Assembly (NCBI RefSeq): GCF_018449525.1 | Contig: NZ_JAAVUS010000004.1 | Span: 1 to 64,000 of the forward strand | Source: Bradyrhizobium sp. dw_78 | Lineage (GTDB): Bacteria; Pseudomonadota; Alphaproteobacteria; Rhizobiales; Xanthobacteraceae | Length of the DNA: 64,000 nt | Direction: 5' to 3' | In this document: positions 37,892-49,373 of the stretch, piece after piece | Numbering within the stretch: position 1 is the stretch's first letter | Layout of the letters: each line of letters opens with the position of its first letter | Position numbers and translations under genes: made by a program | The notes under the pieces: model-generated | Databases searched by the model: none | What the model saw: the letters and a program-made list of their open reading frames with translations, nothing else | What the model was told of the DNA's origin: nothing

Positions 37892-39271
37892 TCACCGGTA
37901 ACAGACGGCTTTGGCGGCCTCGACCACCTCGGCCACCGAGGGCAAGGCCAGCTTCTCGAGGTTGGCCGCATAGGGCATCGGCACGTCCTTGCCCGATACC
38001 CGCGCCACCGGCGCATCGAGATAATCGAATGCGTGCTCCATCAGCCGCGCCGCAATTTCGGCGCCGACGCCGTTTTGCTGCCAGCCCTCTTCCACGGTCA
38101 CGGCACGGCCGGTCTTCTTCACGGAAGCAACCAGGGTGTCGGTATCCATCGGGCGCAGCGTGCGCAGGTCGATCACTTCGGCCTCGATGCCTTCCCCGGC
38201 CAGTTCCTCGGCCGCCTTCAGCGCGTAGGTCATGCCGTTCGACCACGAAATGACGGTGACGTGAGAGCCCGAGCGCACCACGCGCGCCTTGCCGATCGGC
38301 ACGACGTAATCGTCCAGCTTCGGCACCTCGCCGGAATGGCCGTAGAGAACTTCGTTTTCGAGAAAGACCACCGGGTTGGGGTCGCGGATCGCGGCCTTCA
38401 ACAATCCTTTGTAATCGGCGGCCGAGAACGGCGCGACGACCTTCAGTCCCGGGACTTGCGAATACCAGGCCGAATAATCCTGGCTGTGCTGGGCGGCGAC
38501 GCGCGCGGCGGCCCCGTTCGGCCCGCGAAATACGATCGAGCAGCCCATCTGTCCGCCCGACATATACAGCGTCTTCGCCGCGGAATTGATGATCTGGTCC
38601 ATCGCCTGCATGGCGAAGTTGAAGGTCATGAATTCGACGATCGGCTTCAGGCCCGACATCGCAGCGCCGACGCCGATGCCGGCAAAGCCATGCTCGGTGA
38701 TCGGCGTGTCGATCACGCGCCTGGCGCCGAATTCCTGCAACAGACCCTGACTGACCTTGTAGGCGCCCTGATATTCGGCGACTTCCTCGCCCATCAGGAA
38801 TACGTCGGGATCGCGCCGCATCTCTTCGGCGATCGCATCGCGCAGTGCGTCGCGGATCGTCATCGTCACCATCTCGGTGCCTTCCGGCACTTCGGGATCG
38901 GTGACGGCCCTGGGCGCGGACGGTGTTTTCGCCTCGACCTTGGGTTCGGGCGCTTCAGCCTTGGCGGCTGCCGGCGGCGCGGATTCGGCGGCCTTTGCCG
39001 GTACCTTGCCGAGATCGGAGGCGCTCTCGCCGTCGGCGAGGATGGTCGCGATCGGCGTGTTGACGGCAACGTCGGCGGTGCCTTCGGGGATCAGGATCTT
39101 GCCGAGCGTGCCCTCATCGGTGGCCTCGACTTCCATCGTCGCCTTGTCGGTTTCGATCTCGGCGATGACATCGCCCGACTTGATGGTCTCGCCTTCCTTC
39201 TTCAGCCATTTGGCGAGATTGCCCTTTTCCATGGTGGGCGACAGCGCAGGCATCAACACTTGAATTGGCAT
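37892..39271 (-). CDS. pdhB: Pyruvate dehydrogenase E1 beta with N-terminal lipoyl domain
   Basis: 459 residues: a lipoyl domain at 1-80 (lipoyl-lysine in [15 protein letters not shown]), a Pro/Ala/Lys linker, then the transketolase-type beta subunit from about 135 ([43 protein letters not shown] is the start; motif pieces [16 protein letters not shown] and VITVEEGWQ-like [20 protein letters not shown]). This fused form is typical of alphaproteobacteria. Works with PdhA to decarboxylate pyruvate and load acetyl on lipoate. The lipoyl domain nearly duplicates that of PdhC. Confidence 0.96.
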   Translation of the reverse strand: MPIQVLMPALSPTMEKGNLAKWLKKEGETIKSGDVIAEIETDKATMEVEATDEGTLGKILIPEGTADVAVNTPIATILADGESASDLGKVPAKAAESAPPAAAKAEAPEPKVEAKTPSAPRAVTDPEVPEGTEMVTMTIRDALRDAIAEEMRRDPDVFLMGEEVAEYQGAYKVSQGLLQEFGARRVIDTPITEHGFAGIGVGAAMSGLKPIVEFMTFNFAMQAMDQIINSAAKTLYMSGGQMGCSIVFRGPNGAAARVAAQHSQDYSAWYSQVPGLKVVAPFSAADYKGLLKAAIRDPNPVVFLENEVLYGHSGEVPKLDDYVVPIGKARVVRSGSHVTVISWSNGMTYALKAAEELAGEGIEAEVIDLRTLRPMDTDTLVASVKKTGRAVTVEEGWQQNGVGAEIAARLMEHAFDYLDAPVARVSGKDVPMPYAANLEKLALPSVAEVVEAAKAVCYR

Positions 39272-39298
39272 AACAGCTCCGGAAGTCAGCTTGCGCTC

Positions 39299-40321
39299 TT
39301 AGCGGTAAATATCGGTGTAGAGTTCGGACGCGGCCGGCTCGGGATCGTGCTGCGCGAAATCGGCCGCGTTGTTGACGATCTCGCGCACCTCGGCGTCGAT
39401 GGCTTTCAGATTCTGCTCGCTCTCGCCCGCCGCCAGCAGCCGGTTGCGGACCTGCTCGATCGGATCGTGGTCGTGACGAACCTTCTCGACCTCTTCGCGC
39501 GTTCGGTACTTCGCGGGATCCGACATCGAATGGCCGCGATAGCGGTAGGTCTGCATTTCCAGGATATAGGGCCCTTTGCCCTCGCGGCACCACGCAATCG
39601 CTTCCTCGCCGGCGGCCTTGACGGCGCGGACGTCCATGCCATCGACCTGCTTGCCCGGAATATTGAAGGAGAGGCCGCGCCTGGAAAAATCGGTCTGGGC
39701 CGAAGAGCGCGTCACCGACGTACCCATGGCGTAGCGGTTATTCTCGATGACGTAGATCACCGGCAGCTTCCACAACTCCGCCATGTTGAAGCTTTCGTAG
39801 ACCTGGCCCTGGTTGGCGGCGCCGTCGCCGAAATAGGTGATGCTGACGAAATCATTGCCGCGATAGCGGTTGGCGAAGGCCAGCCCGGTGCCGAGCGACA
39901 CCTGCGCGCCGACGATGCCATGACCGCCGAAGAAATTCTTCTCCTTGCTGAACATGTGCATGGAGCCGCCCTTGCCCTTGGAATAGCCGCCATGACGGCC
40001 GGTCAGTTCGGCCATCACACCCTTGGCTTCCATTCCCGTGGCCAGCATGTGGCCGTGGTCGCGGTATCCCGTTATGACCTGATCGCCCAGCTTCAGGGCC
40101 ATCTGCATGCCGACCACGACCGCTTCCTGGCCGATATAGAGATGGCAAAAGCCGCCGATCGCCCCCATGCCATAGAGCTGGCCGGCCTTTTCCTCGAACC
40201 GCCGGATCAGCAGCATGTCGCGCAACGCGGCCAATTCCTGCTCTTTGGTGAATTCCGGCGGGGAATCGATGCCTTTGTCCTGCCCTGCGTCTTTTGCGGC
40301 GGTTTTCTTGGGTGCGGCCAT
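39299..40321 (-). CDS. pdhA: Pyruvate dehydrogenase E1 alpha
   Basis: TPP-binding subunit. Has the canonical TPP motif from YFGDGAANQGQVYESFNMA to NN, the phosphorylation-loop-like YRYRGHSMSDPAKYRTREE, and the RFEEKAGQLYGMGAIGGFCHLY N-terminal region. 340 residues. It is the first PDH gene of the run, 27 bases before pdhB, with ftsB 260 bases upstream. That larger gap probably carries the pdh promoter. Confidence 0.96.
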   Translation of the reverse strand: MAAPKKTAAKDAGQDKGIDSPPEFTKEQELAALRDMLLIRRFEEKAGQLYGMGAIGGFCHLYIGQEAVVVGMQMALKLGDQVITGYRDHGHMLATGMEAKGVMAELTGRHGGYSKGKGGSMHMFSKEKNFFGGHGIVGAQVSLGTGLAFANRYRGNDFVSITYFGDGAANQGQVYESFNMAELWKLPVIYVIENNRYAMGTSVTRSSAQTDFSRRGLSFNIPGKQVDGMDVRAVKAAGEEAIAWCREGKGPYILEMQTYRYRGHSMSDPAKYRTREEVEKVRHDHDPIEQVRNRLLAAGESEQNLKAIDAEVREIVNNAADFAQHDPEPAASELYTDIYR

Positions 40322-40581
40322 AGCAATTCCGGATGAGAGAGAAAAGTTGGCCCTCTCTAGCCCAAGTCAAACCGCCATGAAAGGATTGCGTGCGCCTGCG
40401 AAACTTCCGCTATGCCGCAGTGCAATGTAGCACGAAATTTTCGTGATCGATTTCGCGGTGTTTTGAAATTTGACGCCGATAAACGCGGCCGACGAAAGCC
40501 AGCCCCGCGGCTTACGCAGGGGTGGCAGCTTCGTTCAGTAAAATGTGTAAGCGAGGCAAGGGATGAATGTGCCACGAAACC

Positions 40582-40896
40582 CTAGTTCGGATTGATCCGG
40601 ACCAGGTCGTGGGGATTGACGTAGTCGAGCTGATAGCGGGCCCGCTCGTCAAGCATGTCGGGATCGACCCGGTCCGACCGCAACAGCGAGACGCGCTGCT
40701 CGCCCTCGGCGCGCTCCTGCTTCAGGCGCGCCAGTTCGGATGTCAGACCGATGATCTCCTGGTCGAGCTCCTGCTGCGCATTCAACCCATACTTGCCGGT
40801 ATAGGCATTGACGCCAAAATAGCCGATCAGCGCCGCCGCCATCGCATAGAGGGCGAGACCGGTAAGCACGGATTTGAGTCGGCTGCGAGAGACCAT
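40582..40896 (-). CDS. ftsB: FtsB/DivIC-type septum formation initiator
   Basis: A 104-residue bitopic division protein: a short basic N-terminus, one transmembrane helix (about 10-28, LTGLALYAMAAALIGYFGV) and a periplasmic coiled coil (ELDQEIIGLTSELARLKQERAEGEQRV), ending ARYQLDYVNPHDLVRI, the DivIC/FtsB signature. Acts with FtsL and FtsQ in the divisome. Located upstream of pdhA, as in other alphaproteobacteria. Confidence 0.88.
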   Translation of the reverse strand: MVSRSRLKSVLTGLALYAMAAALIGYFGVNAYTGKYGLNAQQELDQEIIGLTSELARLKQERAEGEQRVSLLRSDRVDPDMLDERARYQLDYVNPHDLVRINPN

Positions 40897-40971
40897 GACC
40901 GGGAGGATGCAACCACCCGGTTAATGGAATCCTAAAGGCCAGCGCGGTGCGCCGGCCCCGTCTATTTATGA

Positions 40972-41529
40972 CTATTTATGATACTTGCCCACGAAGGCCG
41001 CGTAGGCATCGATATATTGCTTCAACACCGCCTGTAGCGATTCCTTGATCAACTCGCCCTTGTCATCGAACGCGTCGCCGACACCGTTCAGGTAGATTTC
41101 AGGCTGGCCGAGGATCGGGCCGGAAATGCCCGGCAGGATGTTCTGCAGGTGCTTGGCAGCGGCAATCCCGCCGAGCGGACCCGGCGAATTGCTGATGATG
41201 CCGACCGGCTTGCCAAGGAACGAGCTCTTGCCATAGGGGCGCGACGCCACATCGATGGCGTTCTTCAACACGCCGGGGATCGAGCGATTGTATTCCGGCG
41301 TGACGAACAGGACGCCGTTCGATTTCTGGATCTTTTCGCGGAACGCCAGCCAGTCGGCCGGCGGCGCAGCTTCCAGATCCTGATTGAAGAACGAGATGCC
41401 GTTCAGGGTAACGACCTCGAGCTTCAACGTGTCGGGCGCAAGCTTGGTCAAGGCATTGGCGATCCTGAGAGAGAAGCTCTCTTTGCGAAGGCTGCCGGCG
41501 ATGACGACAATGTGATGAGGGGTGGACAT
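40972..41529 (-). CDS. NADPH-dependent FMN reductase family protein
   Basis: A 185-residue flavodoxin-fold reductase. The FMN phosphate loop is VIAGSLRKESFSLRIANAL, and LFVTPEYNRSIPGVLKNAIDVASRP is the ChrR/azoreductase-like hallmark. Members reduce quinones, chromate or azo dyes in vitro and probably protect from quinone stress. It lies between ftsB and the MBL-fold gene on the same strand but is separated from the latter by a strong terminator. Confidence 0.9.
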   Translation of the reverse strand: MSTPHHIVVIAGSLRKESFSLRIANALTKLAPDTLKLEVVTLNGISFFNQDLEAAPPADWLAFREKIQKSNGVLFVTPEYNRSIPGVLKNAIDVASRPYGKSSFLGKPVGIISNSPGPLGGIAAAKHLQNILPGISGPILGQPEIYLNGVGDAFDDKGELIKESLQAVLKQYIDAYAAFVGKYHK

Positions 41530-41631
41530 GGGATTTCCTTGTTGGCGCGAACGCAGAACGGTCGGCGCTCAACCTAGCCGGATCGGATGAAGATGCAAGT
41601 GCATGGACGCGCAAATTAAAGGCGAAAGCGC

Positions 41632-41670
41632 CTTAAATAAAAAACAGGCCGTCCATCCGGACAGCCTGTT
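41632..41670 (-). terminator. Rho-independent terminator of the MBL-fold gene
   Basis: On the minus strand AACAGGCTGTCC, loop GGAT, GGACGGCCTGTT (a 12-bp stem with one wobble pair), followed by TTTTTATTT. It sits 23 bases after the stop of the 41693-42688 gene. Confidence 0.82.
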
Positions 41671-41692
41671 CTCGCAAGCTTCGCCGTGACGA

Positions 41693-42688
41693 TCAGATCA
41701 CCGGATTCCAGGCCGACGGCACCAGGCGATATTTCGCGCCGTCCTTCTCGACATGGCCGATGCACGGGAAGGTGAAATGGAAGCCCACCACCGTCGCTTT
41801 CTCCGCGGCCGCCATGTCATAGAATTTATGACGCGTTTTCTGCGCGAGCTCCGGATTCTCGTCATACATCACGTGCCAGTCCGGATTGCGCAGGAAAAAC
41901 TCGGGGATGTTGGTGACATCGGACTGAATCAGGATTTTGGAATTGCCGGAAGCGATGACGAAGCTGGTATGGCCGGGCGTATGTCCCGGCGTCGAGATCG
42001 AGGTGATGCCGGGCGCAACTTCCTTGTCCCAATCGTACTTCGCCACCTTGGACTCGATGCCGGCGAAGGTCTTCTTCACATTGGCGAAGTAGTTCTTCAT
42101 CACGTCCGTCTTGGCCTTGGCGGCGTTCTCGTCGCTGGTCCAGAACGCCCAGTCGACCGACGGCACCATGATCTCCGCATTCGGGAACGCCATCGAGCCA
42201 TCGGCGGCGCGGATGCCATTGGTGTGATCCGGATGCAGATGCGACAGCAGCACGATGTCGATGCTCTTGGGATCGACGCCGGCGGCGGCGAGGTTTTGCA
42301 GCGTGCGGCCGACCGCGCCTTTGGTCGGCCCAAGATTGGCGACGCCGTTGCCGGTATCGATCAGCACCAGCTTGCTGCCGGTGTTGATGAGCTGCGGGTT
42401 GAACGGCACCGTCACCATGCCCTGCGGCATGTAGGCCGCCTCCGCAGCCGCCGTCGCCTTGGCTTTCGGGACATTGGTCACGAACGTATCCGGCAGAGGA
42501 AACGATCGCGCACCGTCATTGATCGAGGTGCATTCGTAAGCACCGACCTTGTAGCGGTAGAAACCGGGCGCCTGCGCCCCGGCCGGCGGCTCCGCAGCGC
42601 GCGCCGGTGTCCCCAGCGGCCCCAAAACGCTTGCCGCACCCATCGCGGCCACACCGGTCAACAGATGACGGCGGTTCAAATCAGTCAT
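41693..42688 (-). CDS. Exported MBL-fold metallo-hydrolase with twin-arginine signal
   Basis: A 331-residue protein with a Tat-type signal: LNRRHLLTGVAAMGAASVLG and cleavage near ARAAE. The metal site LSHLHPDHTNGI (HxHxDH) and STPGHTPGHTSFVI mark the metallo-beta-lactamase fold. Similar exported proteins include quorum-quenching lactonases and organophosphate-type hydrolases; the substrate here is not deducible. The gene ends at a strong terminator and is upstream-isolated from the reductase gene, thus likely has its own promoter. Confidence 0.9.
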   Translation of the reverse strand: MTDLNRRHLLTGVAAMGAASVLGPLGTPARAAEPPAGAQAPGFYRYKVGAYECTSINDGARSFPLPDTFVTNVPKAKATAAAEAAYMPQGMVTVPFNPQLINTGSKLVLIDTGNGVANLGPTKGAVGRTLQNLAAAGVDPKSIDIVLLSHLHPDHTNGIRAADGSMAFPNAEIMVPSVDWAFWTSDENAAKAKTDVMKNYFANVKKTFAGIESKVAKYDWDKEVAPGITSISTPGHTPGHTSFVIASGNSKILIQSDVTNIPEFFLRNPDWHVMYDENPELAQKTRHKFYDMAAAEKATVVGFHFTFPCIGHVEKDGAKYRLVPSAWNPVI

Positions 42689-42848
42689 GATGAATTTCTC
42701 CCATCCTCCACGCGTCGCATTTAGGCGCGTTCGCGGCCCGCGAATGTCCCCTCGTTGAGGGCGGAAGGCAAGCCGCCTCGTCGCGCACGCAAGTAAGACT
42801 TACGTGAAATTGCTACGCGACATGGATCGGTATGCCGCGAGCCGAATC

Positions 42849-43994
42849 TCACACGGCTTTGTTCGGATTGATCAGGAATTTCTCGCCGGTCGAGCGCCTG
42901 CCATAGGCGGCCAGGTTTGCAAGCTGCAACGCCTCCTGCAGCGACACCACCTGGGTGTAATGGCTGGCGAAAGTGGTCTTGAGCTCAGCGACCACGCGCT
43001 GGCGCAGCCGCGCGCTATCGGCAGGACTGATCTTTTGCATGAAATGAAACAGCAGCCAGCCGCCGACGCCCCAGGCCATGCCGAACGCCCGGTTCAATTC
43101 GACCGGGCCGGGATCGAGGCTGCCGTAGATATAAACCTGCTTGTGTACGCTCGACCCGTAACGGCTGTAGACCTTGGCGTTCCTGTTGGCGGCAATCTCC
43201 ATGCAGGTCAGAATCTGGCCGGCGAGCTTGCCGCCGCCGATCGCATCGAACGCGAGCGTCGCGCCGGTCTCTTCAATCGCGCCGGTCAGATCGTCCTGGA
43301 ATGACGGCGCGGAAGAATCGACGACATGCTTGGCGCCGATCTTGCGCAGGATATCCGCCTGCTGCGGACTGCGAACGATGTTGACGAGGCCGATGCCGTC
43401 CTTGAGGCAGATCCTGTTGAGCATCTGTCCGAGGTTGGATGCGGCGGCGGTATGAACCAGCGCCTTGTGGCCTTCGCCCCGCATGGTTTCGATCATGCCG
43501 AGCGCCGTCAGCGGATTGATGAAGCAGGAGGCGCCTTCCGCCGCCGTCGTTCCTTCCGGCAACGCCAGAACGTCGCGCGCCTTCAGGCAACGGTATTGCG
43601 CATACATCGCGCCGCCGCTCATCGCCACTGTCTTGCCCATCAGCGCCCCCGCCGCTTCCGACGAACCGGTGCTGACAACGACGCCCGCCCCCTCATTGCC
43701 GACCGGCATGGATTGGTCGAGCCGTCCGGCCATGGCGCCCATCGCCGCTTGCGGGACTTTCGCGGTGATCACCGGGCTCTCTCTGGTGCCTGATGCCTTT
43801 GCCGTCGCCATGTCGGCGGCGCCGGTCAGGAGCCCGATATCGGACGGATTGAGCGGCGTGGCCTCGACGCGGACGACGACTTCATCCGCCGCAGGCTCGG
43901 GCGTCGGCACCTCGACGAGGGATATTTCGAGTTCGCCGTTCTTTGTGATCAGCGAACGCAGCTGAAGACCGGTTTTAGGCACGTTGGAATTCAC
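42849..43994 (-). CDS. Zinc-binding-type alcohol dehydrogenase / quinone oxidoreductase family
   Basis: A 381-residue medium-chain dehydrogenase/reductase. N-terminal GroES-like domain (EVPTPEPAADEVVVRVEATPLNPSDIGLLTGA), GNEGAGVVVSTG, and a Rossmann domain with ALVHTAAASNLGQMLNRICLKDGIGLVNIVR. Catalytic-zinc cysteine/histidine motifs are not evident, so it is likely a zinc-free quinone or enoyl reductase. It is followed downstream by the MBL-fold gene and preceded, 36 bases upstream, by an Old Yellow Enzyme gene, a likely two-gene operon for reduction of unsaturated carbonyls. Confidence 0.82.
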   Translation of the reverse strand: MNSNVPKTGLQLRSLITKNGELEISLVEVPTPEPAADEVVVRVEATPLNPSDIGLLTGAADMATAKASGTRESPVITAKVPQAAMGAMAGRLDQSMPVGNEGAGVVVSTGSSEAAGALMGKTVAMSGGAMYAQYRCLKARDVLALPEGTTAAEGASCFINPLTALGMIETMRGEGHKALVHTAAASNLGQMLNRICLKDGIGLVNIVRSPQQADILRKIGAKHVVDSSAPSFQDDLTGAIEETGATLAFDAIGGGKLAGQILTCMEIAANRNAKVYSRYGSSVHKQVYIYGSLDPGPVELNRAFGMAWGVGGWLLFHFMQKISPADSARLRQRVVAELKTTFASHYTQVVSLQEALQLANLAAYGRRSTGEKFLINPNKAV

Positions 43995-44030
43995 GGCGAA
44001 CCTCCCTGTCCCGGCCTCGGCCGTTCCTTC

Positions 44031-45221
44031 TCAAGACTTTGTCGCGGCGTGATCGTCAGATCCCGCAACCCGTGCCGGCGGGTTGCCCTCGAAGGCGGAT
44101 TTGGCGCGCTTGGCCAGCCAGTAGGAATAAGGCGGCGCCACCAGCTTGAAATCGGGATCGGCACTGAGCTTCTGCGCCGCGTCCATCGGCCAGTTCGGAT
44201 TGTAGATCATCTCGCGCGCAAGCGCGGTCAGGTCGGCGCGGCCCTCCTGCAGGATCGCCTCGGCCTGATCGGCATGCACGATATGTCCGACCGCCATGGT
44301 CATGATGTCAGCTTCTTTGCGGATCTTCTCGGCGTAAGGCACCTGGTAGCCGTATTTCTGCGACCGCACGCCGTCCATCGGCGAATAAGCGAGCGTACCG
44401 CCGGAAGAGCAATCGATGACATCGACGCCCTTGGTCTTGAGCAGCTTCGCCAAACGCACGCTTTCGTCGGGACCCCACCCTGCGTCGTCCTCGCAGGACA
44501 GCCGCATGAACAACGGCTTTTCCGCCGGCCAGACCGCGCGCACGCATTCGGCGACCTCGATCGCGAACCGCATCCGGTTGAGTTCGGAGCCGCCATATTC
44601 GTCGGTTCTGACATTGGCGACCGGCGACAGGAACTGATGGATCAGATAGCCATGCGCGCCGTGGATCTCCAGCACGTCAAAGCCCGCGGCGTCGGCGCGC
44701 ACCGCCGCCTCGCCCCATTTGACCGCGAGATCCCGCACCTCGTTATGCGACAGCGCGCGCGGCACTGGCGATTTCTCGGTATGCGGCACCGCGCTGGGCG
44801 CCACCAATTCCCAGCCTTCCCAGTCGAAGATCTCGGGCTCGTCGCCGCGCAGCGGCTTGCCGCCTTCCCACGGCCGCGACAGCCGCGCCTTACGGCCGGA
44901 ATGACCGAGCTGGATTCCGACAGCCGCGCCATGCACCTTGATGAAAGCGGCGCAACGCGCGAGGTTCGGAATGAATGCGTCGTTCCAGAGGCCGGTATCG
45001 CCGACCGTGCCGCAGCCGTTGCGCGCCACCTTGGTCGATTCCATGATGACGAGCGCCGCGCCGCCTTGGGCATATTTGCCGGCATTGACGAGATGCCAGT
45101 CGGTCGCAAAGCCCTCGACCGCCGAATATTGGTGCATCGGCGCCACGACGATACGGTTCTTCAGCCGCAGGCCCCGGATCTGGAGCGGAGAAAACAACAT
45201 CGGCTGGGTCATCGCGTTCAC
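44031..45221 (-). CDS. Old Yellow Enzyme family NADH:flavin oxidoreductase (YqjM-like)
   Basis: A 396-residue FMN enzyme reducing activated C=C bonds. MLFSPLQIRGLRLKNRIVVAPMHQYSA at the N-terminus, QLGHSGRKAR, then FDVLEIHGAHGYLIHQFLSPVANVRTDEYGGS with the substrate-binding H-x-x-H-type region, and a C-terminal GRADLTALAREMIYNPNWP. The pattern fits the thermophilic-like (YqjM) class. It is followed by the zinc-type dehydrogenase gene in the same direction. Confidence 0.92.
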   Translation of the reverse strand: MNAMTQPMLFSPLQIRGLRLKNRIVVAPMHQYSAVEGFATDWHLVNAGKYAQGGAALVIMESTKVARNGCGTVGDTGLWNDAFIPNLARCAAFIKVHGAAVGIQLGHSGRKARLSRPWEGGKPLRGDEPEIFDWEGWELVAPSAVPHTEKSPVPRALSHNEVRDLAVKWGEAAVRADAAGFDVLEIHGAHGYLIHQFLSPVANVRTDEYGGSELNRMRFAIEVAECVRAVWPAEKPLFMRLSCEDDAGWGPDESVRLAKLLKTKGVDVIDCSSGGTLAYSPMDGVRSQKYGYQVPYAEKIRKEADIMTMAVGHIVHADQAEAILQEGRADLTALAREMIYNPNWPMDAAQKLSADPDFKLVAPPYSYWLAKRAKSAFEGNPPARVAGSDDHAATKS

Positions 45222-45267
45222 TCTCTGGCGGCAGCGTCAACGGCAATGATCGGACGGTGTCTCCCGG

Positions 45268-46572
<1,305 letters not shown>

Positions 46573-46654
46573 TCAGGGATCTGGGGCGGTTGGCGCCGCT
46601 TCTACCGCAACGGATGGAAACGGAAAAGGCCGGTGACGGGGACAGCATGACGGG

Positions 46655-46761
46655 CTATAGCGTTTTCGAGCGAAGTGGATACCGGTTCGCGTAAAGAAAA
46701 CGCGTCAAAATAAAGAGGATAGAGCTTCGGTTCTGATTCAATCAGAAACGAAAAAGCTCTA
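46655..46761. repeat. Dispersed repeat family B, upstream of queF
   Basis: TATAGCGTTTTCGAGCGAAG, GATACCGGTTCGCGTAAAG, AAAACGCGTCAAAATAAAG, AGGATAGAGCTTCGG, then the palindrome TTCTGATTCAATCAGAA. Related copies are at 33626-33724 and 60970-61062, and the final palindrome alone at 27172-27195. It ends 10 bases before the queF start, so it forms its leader. Confidence 0.82.
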
Positions 46762-46771
46762 AGACGGCGCA

Positions 46772-47263
46772 ATGGAGATCAGCAAACCCCGCAAATCGTC
46801 GAAGCCCGCGCCGAAATCGGAAGGCCTGCAACTCGGCCGCGCCGTGAAGTGGCCCGAGACGCCGGAACAGGCCAAGCTCGACCGTGTTCCCAACCCGCAG
46901 AGGGATACCGATTACGTGGTGCGGTTCACCGCGCCCGAATTCACCTCGCTCTGCCCGGTCACCGGCCAGCCGGATTTCGCGCATCTGGTGATCGACTATG
47001 TGCCGGGCCAGTGGCTACTGGAGTCGAAATCGCTGAAACTCTATGTCGCGAGCTTCCGCAACCACGGCGCGTTCCATGAGGATTGCACAGTGATGATCGG
47101 CAAGCGGATCGCATCCGAGATCAAGCCGAAATGGCTGCGGATCGGCGGCTACTGGTATCCGCGCGGCGGCATTCCGATCGACGTGTTCTGGCAGACCGGC
47201 CAGCTGCCGAAGGGAATGTGGGTGCCCGAGCAGGGCGTCGCGCCCTATCGCGGGCGGGGTTAA
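46772..47263 (+). CDS. queF: NADPH-dependent 7-cyano-7-deazaguanine reductase QueF
   Basis: Reduces preQ0 to preQ1 in queuosine synthesis. The 163-residue type I (short) QueF has the thioimide-forming Cys61 ([12 protein letters not shown] with Asp68), the [13 protein letters not shown]-region signature and FHEDC with the conserved His102/Glu103. No other queuosine genes are near. Its stop codon shares the palindrome TTAA with the converging MFS gene. Confidence 0.95.
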   Translation: MEISKPRKSSKPAPKSEGLQLGRAVKWPETPEQAKLDRVPNPQRDTDYVVRFTAPEFTSLCPVTGQPDFAHLVIDYVPGQWLLESKSLKLYVASFRNHGAFHEDCTVMIGKRIASEIKPKWLRIGGYWYPRGGIPIDVFWQTGQLPKGMWVPEQGVAPYRGRG

Positions 47264-48486
47264 GGCTGGACATCCGGCCTTGCCAAAGCGTCCGCGGGCT
47301 GCCGCTGCCGCAACAGCCCCGCGCAAACAAATCCGAGCACGACCATCACGACGGCGCCTGTCAGCAAGGTCGGCAGCTTGCCGGTATGCGCGATACCGAA
47401 CCCGTACGCCATCGGACCGATGGTCTGTCCCATGAAGAAGAAAAACGAATGCAGCGACATCGCTGTGGCGCGCGCCTCCACGGAGAGCTCACTGGCGAAT
47501 ACCTGGAGACAACCGTGGATCATGTAGAAGCCCCAGCCCATGAAAAGCAGGCTCAATAACTGGAATTTCCAGTGGGGACCTGATGCGGCGACGGCCAGTT
47601 GCAGCGCCACCAGCGACGCGCCCGCGATCATCATCCCGCCGACGCCGAGGCGCGGCAGGAAACGCGAAACGGTCAGCGTGTAGAATAGCCCGCCAACCGC
47701 AAAGCCGGCGATCACGATGCCGGCGATCGACAGGCTGGTCTCGCCTGTTTCGCGCAGGAACGAGGAGATATAGGGAAACAATCCAAGCACGCAGCAACCC
47801 TCGACGAACACGGCCGAGTAGCAGACCCGCGCATTCGGGTTGCTGAAGATGGTGCGGTAGCCCTGTTTCAGCGCCGAAAAATTCGTTCGCGGCGGCGACT
47901 TCAAATCGGTGCCCCGAAAACCGGCAACCACCGCGATCGACGCCAGAATGACCATGCCGCCGATCACGACGAGAACGCCGCGCCAGCCAAGCATATCGCC
48001 GATCAGGCCGGACACCGAGGCGCCCAGCAAATTGCCGGTCATCGTGCCCGCCAGCGTGCGGCTGATCGCGACCTGCCGCTTTTCCGGCGCGACGAGGTCG
48101 CTGGTCAAACTCAACGCAATCGGAAATACCCCGCCCGAAGCGATGCCGGCGAGAATCCGTGTCGCGAACAGCAGCGAGAACGACGTCGACATCGCGCCGA
48201 GGATGCTGGCGAGGCCGAGCAGCACGAGGCAGCCCATCATCAGCCGCACCTTGCCGAGCAGGTCAGCGGCCGCTCCTAGCGCCGGCTGGACGATAGCGAA
48301 GGTGAATGCATACACGGAAGCAAAGCCCGCCGCCGCCGTGATGCTGACGGCGAAATCGCTGGCGATGTGCGGCAACACCGGATCGAGCGCCCGCGTCGAC
48401 AGGCTGGCCGCAAAGCTCGCGAGCGCAATGATATTGATCGCCGCAGGCAGGCGTGTGTCGTCGGGCCGCGAACCTGGCTGCGGCAT
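47260..48486 (-). CDS. MFS transporter
   Basis: A 408-residue major facilitator with about 12 hydrophobic segments. The loop 2-3 region is [27 protein letters not shown], and the central fold-back [46 protein letters not shown] is drug-efflux-like (DHA1/AraJ type). Substrate unknown. The start codon overlaps the kdsA stop by one base (TGATG), so it is translationally coupled to kdsA. The stop is convergent with queF. Confidence 0.9.
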   Translation of the reverse strand: MPQPGSRPDDTRLPAAINIIALASFAASLSTRALDPVLPHIASDFAVSITAAAGFASVYAFTFAIVQPALGAAADLLGKVRLMMGCLVLLGLASILGAMSTSFSLLFATRILAGIASGGVFPIALSLTSDLVAPEKRQVAISRTLAGTMTGNLLGASVSGLIGDMLGWRGVLVVIGGMVILASIAVVAGFRGTDLKSPPRTNFSALKQGYRTIFSNPNARVCYSAVFVEGCCVLGLFPYISSFLRETGETSLSIAGIVIAGFAVGGLFYTLTVSRFLPRLGVGGMMIAGASLVALQLAVAASGPHWKFQLLSLLFMGWGFYMIHGCLQVFASELSVEARATAMSLHSFFFFMGQTIGPMAYGFGIAHTGKLPTLLTGAVVMVVLGFVCAGLLRQRQPADALARPDVQP

Positions 48487-49373
48487 CAGCGCCCGACGTT
48501 CTCTGCTGGATTCTTGTCCGTGCCTTTGTCCGCTGCCTTGGCGAGCGCGTCGAACGCCATCAGCGTCCGTGCCAGGCCTTCGAACTCGCGCAGCGGCACC
48601 ATGTTGGGACCGTCGGAGGGCGCGCGGTCGGGATCGGGATGGGTTTCGATGAACACGCCGGCGACGCCGACCGCGACCGCGGCGCGCGCCAGCACCGGCA
48701 CGAATTCACGTTCGCCGCCCGAGGATGCGCCCTTGCCGCCCGGCTGCTGCACCGAATGCGTCGCATCGAAGATGACCGGCGCGCCGGTGGTCCGCGCCAG
48801 GATCGGCAGCGCGCGCATGTCCGACACCAGCGTATTGTAGCCAAAGGAAACGCCACGTTCCGTGACCAGCACGCTGGCGTTGCCCGCGCTTGTGATCTTG
48901 GCGACCACATTCGCCATATCCCAGGGCGCCAGAAACTGTCCTTTCTTGACATTGACGACCTTGCCGGTCGCGGCCGCCGCCAGCAACAGATCGGTCTGCC
49001 GGCACAGGAATGCCGGAATCTGCAAGACGTCCACGGCTTCCGCGACTTCGGCGCATTGCGAAATCTCGTGGACGTCGGTGAGAACGGGCAATCCGAGCGA
49101 CGAGCGGATTTCAGCGAAGATCGGCAGCGCCTGCCTCAATCCGATGCCTCGCGCGGCGGAAGCGCTGGTACGGTTGGCCTTGTCGAACGAGGTCTTGTAG
49201 ACGAGGCCGATCTTCAGCCGGGCCGAGATTTCCTTCAGCGCGGAGGCGACTTCAAGCGCATGCGCACGGCTCTCGAGCTGGCAGGGGCCAGCAATGAGCG
49301 AGATCGGCAGATCATTGCCGAATTTGACGGATCCGACGCTGACGACCGGCGCGGCTGAAATGTTTGCGTTCAA
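48486..49373 (-). CDS. kdsA: 3-deoxy-8-phosphooctulonate synthase
   Basis: Condenses arabinose-5-phosphate and PEP to KDO-8-phosphate for lipopolysaccharide. Family text: [47 protein letters not shown] and [12 protein letters not shown]. The frame extends to 49424; the TTG at 49373 is preceded by AGAGGA eight bases upstream and gives 295 residues, closer to the usual size, so I prefer it; ATG at 49400 is an alternative. Coupled to the MFS gene downstream. Confidence 0.92.
   Translation of the reverse strand: MNANISAAPVVSVGSVKFGNDLPISLIAGPCQLESRAHALEVASALKEISARLKIGLVYKTSFDKANRTSASAARGIGLRQALPIFAEIRSSLGLPVLTDVHEISQCAEVAEAVDVLQIPAFLCRQTDLLLAAAATGKVVNVKKGQFLAPWDMANVVAKITSAGNASVLVTERGVSFGYNTLVSDMRALPILARTTGAPVIFDATHSVQQPGGKGASSGGEREFVPVLARAAVAVGVAGVFIETHPDPDRAPSDGPNMVPLREFEGLARTLMAFDALAKAADKGTDKNPAENVGR

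Noticed and set aside
38033..40336. 767-codon plus-strand frame
   Set aside because: It is antisense to pdhA and pdhB, has no recognisable domain, and has the His/Arg/Gly-rich composition usual for antisense frames in GC-rich genes.
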